Part shown: one piece after another, positions 58,688-64,000 of the stretch
Layout: the number at the start of each line of letters is the position of its first letter
How positions within the stretch are numbered: position 1 is the first letter of the stretch
Assembly: GCF_034653355.1 (NCBI RefSeq)
Contig: NZ_JAYEER010000004.1
Coordinates: 992,001 to 1,056,000 of the forward strand
Length of the DNA stretch: 64,000 nt
DNA from: Nitrospirillum sp034653355
GTDB lineage: Bacteria; Pseudomonadota; Alphaproteobacteria; Azospirillales; Azospirillaceae
Reading direction: 5' to 3'
The notes under the pieces: model-generated
What the model was told of the DNA's origin: nothing
Databases searched by the model: none
Seen by the model: the letters and a program-made list of their open reading frames with translations, nothing else
Position numbers and translations under genes: made by a program

Positions 58688-60058
58688 ATGACCACCCCCG
58701 ACACCACCCCCGACCGGCGCTTCCTGGCCGGCATCTGGCGGGCCCTGGGCGGCGCGCCCGACGCGCTGGACCGGGTGCGCTTCACCGGCGCCGGCAGCCT
58801 GCCGTCCGTCTTCGCTGTCAGCGACCTGGCCGTGGCCTCGGTGGCCGCCGCCGGCCTGGCCCTGGCCGAGCTGGCGGGCGCGGACGGGGTGGTGGCCGAC
58901 CGCCGCCTGTCCTCCGCCTGGTTCGGCTATGCCCTGCGGCCCCTGGGCTGGGACCTGCCGCCCGCCTGGGACGCGGTGGCGGGCGACTACCGCGCCGCCG
59001 ACGGCTGGATCCGCCTGCACACCAACGCCCCACACCACCGCGCCGCCGCCTTGTCCGTGCTGGGCGTGCCGGCGGAGCGGGCGGCGGTGGCCCGGGCCGT
59101 GGCGGGCTGGACGGCCAGCGACCTTGAGGCGGCGGTGGTGGCGGCCGGCGGCTGCGCCGCGGAGATGCGCAGCGCCGAGGCCTGGGCCGAACACCCCCAG
59201 GGCCGGGCCGTGGCGGCCTCACCCTTGTTGACCCTGGAAACGGCGGGGCAGGGCGCGCGGAACTGGCGGCCCGATGCGGCCCGGCCCCTGGCCGGCATCC
59301 GCGTGCTGGACCTGACCCGTATCCTGGCCGGGCCCACAGCCACCCGCTTCCTGGCCGGCTGCGGCGCCCAGGTGCTGCGCATCGACCCGCCCGGCTGGGC
59401 GGAGCCCAACCTGGAGCCGGACATGACCCTGGGCAAGCGCTGCGCCCGCCTAAACCTGCGGCGGGCCGACGATGTGGCGACCCTGAAGCGCCTGCTGGCC
59501 CAGGCCGATGTGCTGGTCCACGGCTACCGCCCGGACGCCCTGGCCCGCCTGGGCCTGGATGCGGACGGCCGCCGCGCGCTCAATCCCGGCCTGGTGGACG
59601 TCTGCCTGGATGCCTATGGCTGGGACGGGCCCTGGGCCGGGCGGCGCGGCTTCGACAGCCTGGTGCAGATGAGCGCCGGCCTCGCCGAGGCGGGCATGCG
59701 CCTGCTGGGCCGCGACAAGCCCACGCCCCTGCCGGTGCAGGCGCTGGACCATGCCACCGGCTACATCCTGGCGGCCATGGCGCTACGCGGCCTGGCGCAC
59801 CGGGCGCGCACCGGCCAGGGCACGGTGGGCCGCACCGCCTTGGCCAGCACCGCCCGCCTGCTGCTGGACGGTGGGGCCGGGCCTGAGGACGCCGGCCCTC
59901 TGGCCCCCGAGACCGATGCCGACTTCAACCCGGTCCTGGAACACACCGCCTGGGGCCCCGCCCACCGCCTGTTGCCGCCGGTGGTGGTGACCGGCGCGCC
60001 GTTGGCCTGGGACCGGCCGGCGGGGCCGCTGGGCGCCAGCCCCGCCACCTGGGACTGA
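58688..60058 (+). CDS. CaiB/BaiF family (class III) CoA-transferase
   Basis: The product is 456 aa. The class III CoA-transferase core appears as 'PLAGIRVLDLTRILAGPTAT' and 'FLAGCGAQVLRIDPP', with the catalytic Asp probably in 'RRGFDSLVQMSAG' near residue 322. An N-terminal ~200 residues form a partial second copy of the fold, common in longer family members. It moves CoA between carboxylic acids. The start at 58688 follows GAGGAGGCCCGACC. Pairing with a citrate synthase-like gene suggests shared acyl-CoA substrates. Confidence 0.88.
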   Translation: MTTPDTTPDRRFLAGIWRALGGAPDALDRVRFTGAGSLPSVFAVSDLAVASVAAAGLALAELAGADGVVADRRLSSAWFGYALRPLGWDLPPAWDAVAGDYRAADGWIRLHTNAPHHRAAALSVLGVPAERAAVARAVAGWTASDLEAAVVAAGGCAAEMRSAEAWAEHPQGRAVAASPLLTLETAGQGARNWRPDAARPLAGIRVLDLTRILAGPTATRFLAGCGAQVLRIDPPGWAEPNLEPDMTLGKRCARLNLRRADDVATLKRLLAQADVLVHGYRPDALARLGLDADGRRALNPGLVDVCLDAYGWDGPWAGRRGFDSLVQMSAGLAEAGMRLLGRDKPTPLPVQALDHATGYILAAMALRGLAHRARTGQGTVGRTALASTARLLLDGGAGPEDAGPLAPETDADFNPVLEHTAWGPAHRLLPPVVVTGAPLAWDRPAGPLGASPATWD

Positions 60059-60067
60059 TGTTCAGCA

Positions 60068-60097
60068 TTGCAATTGCGAATTACTCTTATTTATAGT
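60068..60097 (+). promoter_or_regulatory. Promoter with Fur-like box for iron-uptake pair
   Basis: TTGCAA (60068-60073) and TATAGT (60092-60097) are spaced by 18 bp. The spacer holds AATTGCGAATTACTCTTATT (60072-60091), close to the Fur-type box AATTGCGAATGATTCTCATT as I remember it. Fur binding there would block the promoter when iron is abundant. Confidence 0.5.
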
Positions 60098-60126
60098 GCC
60101 GGACGCTTGTGGGCACCGGCTGGGGG

Positions 60127-60744
60127 ATGATGGCCGACGCCCGGAATACGCACGGAAATTTGGGCAGCGGCATGACGGCGACGATGGGCTTATTGGGGGG
60201 CTTGGCCCTGACGGTGCTGGGCATCGTCCTGCTGCGGCGGGTGTGGGCCTCGGCCACCGCGTCGCGCTGGCGCGCCCTGCGGGGCTGGGCCCTGATCGTC
60301 GCGGGCTTCGCCGGCTGGCTGGCCGTGGCCGACGCCGACAAGGCCATCGTCATCGGTTTCCTGGCCTTTTCCTTGGTGGGCTACGGCGTGGTGATCCTGG
60401 GCCGGGATCGGCGCCGCCGGCCGCACCGCGCGCCCAAGGCCCCCGTGGCCGCCCCGGCGGAGCCTGGCGGACGGGCCTGGGTGACCTTCCTGCGCGGCGC
60501 CGCGCGCACCCTGCTGGCGGGTCCGCTGGCCGCCGCCATCGGCCTGTCGGTGGCCGCCCTGGTGGCGGTGCGCGCCGGGGGGATCGAAGCCGACCGCTTG
60601 GTGGCCGCCGGCTTCGTCGGCCCCATCGGCTGGGGGATCGCCATGACCTGGGCCCTGGTGGACGCGCGCCTGGCCCGGGTGGGCGTGCTGCTGCCGCTGG
60701 CGGCCGGCGCCGCCGTGGCGGCCACCTGGCTGGCCCGGGTCTGA
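60127..60744 (+). CDS. Multi-span membrane protein, iron-uptake associated
   Basis: The product is about 205 aa with five to six hydrophobic helices ('LLGGLALTVLGIVLL', 'GWALIVAGFAGWLAV', 'VIGFLAFSLVGYGVVIL', and a second set after residue 120). It resembles the small membrane proteins (DUF3325/DUF3649-like, possibly fused) that accompany PepSY proteins in TonB/siderophore loci. The start is uncertain between 60127 (after GGCTGGGGG) and 60172. A Fur-like promoter lies upstream and the PepSY gene follows 17 nt after the stop. Confidence 0.7.
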   Translation: MMADARNTHGNLGSGMTATMGLLGGLALTVLGIVLLRRVWASATASRWRALRGWALIVAGFAGWLAVADADKAIVIGFLAFSLVGYGVVILGRDRRRRPHRAPKAPVAAPAEPGGRAWVTFLRGAARTLLAGPLAAAIGLSVAALVAVRAGGIEADRLVAAGFVGPIGWGIAMTWALVDARLARVGVLLPLAAGAAVAATWLARV

Positions 60745-60761
60745 GGGAAGGGGGTCGAGAC

Positions 60762-62339
60762 ATGCTGAAGCGCATCGCCGCCCGCGTCCTGGCCCGCCGC
60801 AAGGCCGATCCCGCCGCCGATGGCGGGCCCCGCGCCCGCGGCGGCTTCGTCCAGTCCGCCCTGGCCGGGCATTCCGCCCTGGGGTTGGGGCTGGGCGCGC
60901 TGATCTACATCGTCTGTCTCAGCGGCGCCATCGCCGTCTTCGCCGATGACCTCAGCCGCTGGGAATGGGCCGGCACCCCTGAGACCGCCACCCTGGCGCC
61001 GGAGGTGGTGGACCAAGCCCTGGCCGCCGGCCTGGCGCGTGCGGCCGATCAAGCGGGTGGGGTGGAGAAGGTGACCGGCCTCTATGCCCTGCTGCCCCGG
61101 CCGGACTGGCCCCATCTGGCGGTGCGCGCCTACACGCCGGCCGGCGCGGTCACCTGGCGGGCCGGCGCCGACGGCGTGCTGGCCGATACGCCGTCCGACG
61201 CCTGGACCGACTTTATCGGCGAGGTCCACATGGAACTGAGCCTGCCGGGGGTGTGGGCGGGCCTGGCCGTGGGCACGGTCGGCATCGCGCTGCTGTCGCT
61301 GCTCTTCTCCGGCATCCTGGCCCACCCGCGCATCTTCCGCGACGCCTTCGCCCTGCGGCTGACCGGCGCGCGGCGCCTGGGCCTGGCTGATCTGCACAAC
61401 CGGCTCAGCGTCTGGGGCCTGCCCTTCCATATCGCCATCACCGTCACCGGGGTGCTGTTCGCGCTGGCCGGCCTGATGATCCTGGCCGTGGCCCAGGTGG
61501 GCTACCAGGGGGATCTCGCCCGTGCCTATGCCCCCTTGAGCGGGCCGCAGGTCGCGGCCGACGCCGTCCCCCAGCCTCTGCCGCCCATCGCCCTGCTGCA
61601 GGGCCAGGTGGCCGACCCCACACCGGGGGCGGCGCGCGTCTCCCGCTTTTATTACGTGGAGCGGCCGGGCACCAAGGGCCAGCGCATCCTGCTGGACATG
61701 ACCCGTCACGACGGTTTGACCCAGGGCGACCGCAACTATTTCAATGGTGAAGGCACGCTGCTGGCCCCGGCGGGATTCCTGGAGGGGCCCGTGGGCATGC
61801 GCGTCTACGGCGCCTCGCTGGCCTTGCATTGCGCCACCTATGGCGGCCTGCCGGTGCGCCTGGTCTATGGCGTGCTGGGCCTGGCGCTCAGCATCGTCAC
61901 CGCCACGGGCTTTTCCATCTTCCTGGCCCGGCGTCGCGACCGGGGCCGGCCACTGCCCCGGCTGGAGCGGGCCTGGGCCGGCATCACCTGGGGCGTGCCC
62001 CTGGCGGCGACCGTCTCCGCCGCCTTCACCCTGGTGCCGGACTTGGCGCGGGAGGCGGTCTATCTTCGGAGCTTCTGGGGCTTGGTGGCGGTCCTGCCAC
62101 TGTTGAGCTTGGCGGCACCTACGGGTGAGCGGGCGTCGCGGACTTTGCGCCTGTTCCTGGGGGCCGCCCTGGTGCTGCTGGCCGGTGCCCACGCCACCCG
62201 CCATGGCACGGGCCTGCCAGCGGCGGCCCTGGTGATCGACCTGGTCTTGGCCCTGGCCGGCCTGGGCTTCGCCTTCAGCACCGGCCTGGTCGGCCGCCGC
62301 GCCCGGACACTGGCCGCCCAGGCCAATCCCGCGCCTTAA
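60762..62339 (+). CDS. PepSY-associated transmembrane protein (ferric reductase-like)
   Basis: The product is 525 aa with the PepSY_TM layout: a first helix ('LGALIYIVCLSGAIAVFAD'), a periplasmic domain, 'HMELSLPG', a helix, 'LADLHNRLSVWGLPFHIAIT', further helices and a C-terminal run of four spans. Conserved His residues in 'GEVHMEL', 'LAHPRIF', 'DLHNRLS' and 'PFHIAIT' could bind haem or metal. Such proteins reduce or release iron from siderophores at the inner membrane. The start at 60762 follows GGAAGGGGGTCGAGAC. Confidence 0.85.
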   Translation: MLKRIAARVLARRKADPAADGGPRARGGFVQSALAGHSALGLGLGALIYIVCLSGAIAVFADDLSRWEWAGTPETATLAPEVVDQALAAGLARAADQAGGVEKVTGLYALLPRPDWPHLAVRAYTPAGAVTWRAGADGVLADTPSDAWTDFIGEVHMELSLPGVWAGLAVGTVGIALLSLLFSGILAHPRIFRDAFALRLTGARRLGLADLHNRLSVWGLPFHIAITVTGVLFALAGLMILAVAQVGYQGDLARAYAPLSGPQVAADAVPQPLPPIALLQGQVADPTPGAARVSRFYYVERPGTKGQRILLDMTRHDGLTQGDRNYFNGEGTLLAPAGFLEGPVGMRVYGASLALHCATYGGLPVRLVYGVLGLALSIVTATGFSIFLARRRDRGRPLPRLERAWAGITWGVPLAATVSAAFTLVPDLAREAVYLRSFWGLVAVLPLLSLAAPTGERASRTLRLFLGAALVLLAGAHATRHGTGLPAAALVIDLVLALAGLGFAFSTGLVGRRARTLAAQANPAP

Positions 62340-62803
62340 GCCTTTTCTGCTGCTGCCGGCGCCACCACCATGGTGCGCAGCACGGCCGCCACGTCGTCGG
62401 GGATGGGGGTGGGGCGGCGGGTGGCGTTGTCGACATAGACATGGACGTAGTGCCCGGCGGCGGCCGGCGCATCCTCGTCATTGCGGAACAGCGCCAGTTC
62501 ATAGCGCACGCTGCTGCGCCCCATGTGCGCCACCCGCACGCCCACCGTCACCCGGTCGGGGAAGGTGATGGGCGCGAAATAGCGGCACTGCGTCTCCACC
62601 ACCAGGGCGATGGCGGTACCCCGATCCGGCGCCAGCACGCCCTTCTCGATCATGTGCTGGTTCACCGCCGTGTCGAAATAGCTGTAGTAGACCACGTTGT
62701 TGACGTGTCCATAGGCGTCATTGTCGGCCCAGCGGGTGGTGATGGGCTGGAAGTGGCGATAGTCGGCGCGGCTTTCCGGAATGTTCTTGGCCGGGGTGCT
62801 CAT
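62336..62803 (-). CDS. Acyl-CoA thioesterase, hot-dog fold (4HBT)
   Basis: The product is 155 aa with the 4-hydroxybenzoyl-CoA thioesterase signature 'RWADNDAYGHVNNVVYYSYFD', including the catalytic Asp, and 'VVETQCRYFAPITFPDRVTV'. It hydrolyses acyl-CoA thioesters, as FadM/YbgC-type enzymes do. The start at 62803 follows AAGGACTCCTG. Its TAA overlaps the TAA of the convergent PepSY gene within a shared TTAA. Confidence 0.92.
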   Translation of the reverse strand: MSTPAKNIPESRADYRHFQPITTRWADNDAYGHVNNVVYYSYFDTAVNQHMIEKGVLAPDRGTAIALVVETQCRYFAPITFPDRVTVGVRVAHMGRSSVRYELALFRNDEDAPAAAGHYVHVYVDNATRRPTPIPDDVAAVLRTMVVAPAAAEKA

Positions 62804-62905
62804 CAGGAGTCCTTCGGATATAAGGGACGGACGCCCGCTAGGAGTACCTGCTGGACCGGCGGCGCGGCTATCGATTTTGCCATCCACGCTTGAACATCGC
62901 CGACG

Positions 62906-62930
62906 GTTGTGTTGCTAATGTATACACAAC
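62906..62930 (+). promoter_or_regulatory. Inverted repeat upstream of tacAT
   Basis: GTTGTGT (62906-62912) and ACACAAC (62924-62930) flank an 11-bp AT-rich centre, 35 nt before the antitoxin start. It is a likely autoregulatory operator for the ribbon-helix-helix antitoxin. Confidence 0.6.
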
Positions 62931-62964
62931 ATTGTATGCTCAATGCACATACGGTGAGGGTGCC

Positions 62965-63246
62965 ATGGCACGCGTATCAGAAGCCATAACGATCAACATC
63001 CGGGCCCGGGCGGCGCAGCGGGATTTGATTGATCAGGCGGCGGGGCGGCTGGGCCGCAGCCGTTCCGACTTCATGCTGGAGGCGGCCTGCCGCCAGGCGG
63101 AAGAGGTTCTGTTGGACCAGACGTATTTCACCTTGGCACCGGACAGCTTCGCGGCGTTTCAGGCCTTGCTGGACAACCCACCCGCGCCAACGGATCGGCT
63201 GCGGCGGACCTTGCAGGCCAAGGCACCTTGGGATGGCGATCCTTGA
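62965..63246 (+). CDS. tacA: DUF1778 (TacA-type) antitoxin
   Basis: The product is 93 aa with an N-terminal ribbon-helix-helix ('ITINIRARAAQRDLIDQAA', 'RSRSDFMLEAACRQAEEVL') and a C-terminal toxin-binding tail around 'FTLAPDSFAAFQALLDNPP'. This is the DUF1778 antitoxin family that neutralises GNAT toxins. The start at 62965 follows GTGAGGGTGCC. Its TGA overlaps the toxin's TTG start. Confidence 0.93.
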   Translation: MARVSEAITINIRARAAQRDLIDQAAGRLGRSRSDFMLEAACRQAEEVLLDQTYFTLAPDSFAAFQALLDNPPAPTDRLRRTLQAKAPWDGDP

Positions 63247-63734
63247 TCACGCGGCCTGCGCCCCTTGCCGTGCACCACCGGTTGGATGGCTTCGACAGCG
63301 GCGTTGCGTCATTGGATGACTGGCTGAAGCGCAGGGCGTTGAAGAACCAGGCCAATGGTTCCTCTCGGACTTACGTCATCTGCGAAGGCGAAGACGTCAT
63401 TGGCTACTATTGCTTGGCGGCCGGCGGCATTGGCCATGCCGAAGCTCCGCCAGCCATGCGGCGCAATAGGCCAGACCCCATCCCGGTGCTGGTTCTGGGG
63501 CGTCTGGCCATACATCGCAATTATCATCAGCACGGGCTGGGGACGGCATTGTTGCGCGATGCCATCCAGCGGACCTTGCAGGCGGCGGACATTGCCGGAA
63601 TTACGGCCTTATTGGTCCATGCCCTGTCAGAAGACGCGAAGCGGTTTTACCGCTCGCGCGGCTTCCTGGAATCCCCCATTCAACCGATGACCTTGTGTCT
63701 CATGCTGGCCACGGTTAAGGCGGCGCTGAAATAG
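63243..63734 (+). CDS. tacT: GNAT acetyltransferase toxin (TacT-type)
   Basis: The product is about 163 aa with the GNAT acetyl-CoA loop 'HRNYHQHGLGTALLRDA' and the typical TacT beginning 'FDSGVASLDDWLKRRALKNQ'. TacT toxins acetylate the amino group of charged tRNAs and stop translation. The TTG start at 63243 overlaps the antitoxin stop (TTGA); another TTG at 63228 is possible. The gene appears intact. Confidence 0.92.
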   Translation: MITRPAPLAVHHRLDGFDSGVASLDDWLKRRALKNQANGSSRTYVICEGEDVIGYYCLAAGGIGHAEAPPAMRRNRPDPIPVLVLGRLAIHRNYHQHGLGTALLRDAIQRTLQAADIAGITALLVHALSEDAKRFYRSRGFLESPIQPMTLCLMLATVKAALK

Positions 63735-63760
63735 ACGGGGCAACTCCAACGCCGCTATCT

Positions 63761-64000
63761 TCACTCCGCCGCCGGCGCCGCAACCCTTTCAGGTCCCTGG
63801 GCGGCCTTGGCGCGCTCCTCCGCCACCAGGGGCTGCTTCCACAGCTTGCCCACGGCGGTCTTGGGCAGCACCTCGCGGAACTCCAGCGCCGCCGGCAGCT
63901 CATGCCGGCCCAGCTTGTCGGCCAGGAAGGCGCGCAGATCCTCAAGGCTGAAGGGGGCGGCGCCTGGGCGCAGAGTGACGAAGGCCTTGGCGCTTTCGCC
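63761..64000 (-). CDS. Long-chain acyl-CoA synthetase, C-terminus only (cut by window end)
   Basis: From the window end to a TGA at 63761-63763 the minus strand reads 79 residues without interruption. They include 'SLEDLRAFLADKLGRHELP' and 'VLPKTAVGKLWKQPL', the C-terminal mobile domain of AMP-binding acyl-CoA synthetases with the catalytic Lys of 'K.AVGKLWK'. The last residues are Ala/Pro-rich. The enzyme activates fatty acids to acyl-CoA; the main adenylation domain lies beyond the window. Confidence 0.88.
   Translation of the reverse strand, partial: GESAKAFVTLRPGAAPFSLEDLRAFLADKLGRHELPAALEFREVLPKTAVGKLWKQPLVAEERAKAAQGPERVAAPAAE

Overview
The window reads as chromosomal DNA of a high-GC alphaproteobacterium, most likely in or near the Azospirillaceae/Rhodospirillales. 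Supporting signs are the CGFS glutaredoxin - BolA - purL - purQ neighbourhood, an SOS box of the alphaproteobacterial form GAAC-N7-GAAC in front of imuA-imuB-dnaE2, a MerR-type promoter with a 19-bp spacer, and generally GC-rich coding sequence. Three stretches are clearly more AT-rich and look acquired: about 1-480, 21360-23050 and 48660-51450. No tRNA, rRNA, CRISPR array, integrase or transposase was found.

Layout. 1-473: the edge of a peptide natural-product locus, with a radical SAM gene cut by the window start, a 60-aa precursor carrying five FDLS repeats after a double-glycine leader, and a divergent Fic protein. 474-9050: mostly periplasmic or exported enzymes (S1/P1 nuclease, alpha/beta hydrolase, amidohydrolase), an AraC regulator, two paralogous TPR proteins and a peroxiredoxin-like protein. 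9049-15181: a MerR regulator with a membrane protein, rpsD, a P-type ATPase with cytochrome b561 behind a possible FNR/FixK box, and a VOC protein. 15548-21169: sulfotransferase, phasin-like protein, a 24-aa membrane peptide, grxD, bolA, purL and purQ. 21421-23049: a JAMM-like effector with its probable membrane-anchored immunity protein. 23232-32919: aldehyde dehydrogenase, a sensor kinase / c-di-GMP pair, a GH2 beta-galactosidase, an orphan AbrB-type antitoxin, and map coupled to a ParD-like gene. 33053-39183: the SOS mutasome imuA-imuB-dnaE2, with an apparent frameshift in imuB. 39255-43448: vapBC, a MarR-SDR pair, a lipase and a MoaF-like protein. 43583-48520: two paralogous TonB-dependent receptors. 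48817-51251: a type II restriction-modification pair. 51565-55304: a GH24 lysozyme followed by four paralogous exported small proteins and pieces of a LysR gene. 55538-64000: a LysR-controlled FAD monooxygenase, a citrate synthase-like protein with a helix-turn-helix facing a class III CoA-transferase across a large palindrome, a probable Fur-controlled iron-uptake pair, a thioesterase, a tacAT toxin-antitoxin pair, and the 3' end of an acyl-CoA synthetase gene.

The most promising leads are (1) the radical SAM / FDLS-repeat RiPP locus at the left edge, (2) the GH24 lysozyme with four tandem secreted paralogues, which looks like an effector with an amplified immunity array, and (3) the JAMM-like effector-immunity pair. 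No secretion apparatus gene is present, so the delivery route for (2) and (3) is inferred only. Gene starts were chosen by ribosome-binding site, overlap and family length, and are flagged where uncertain.
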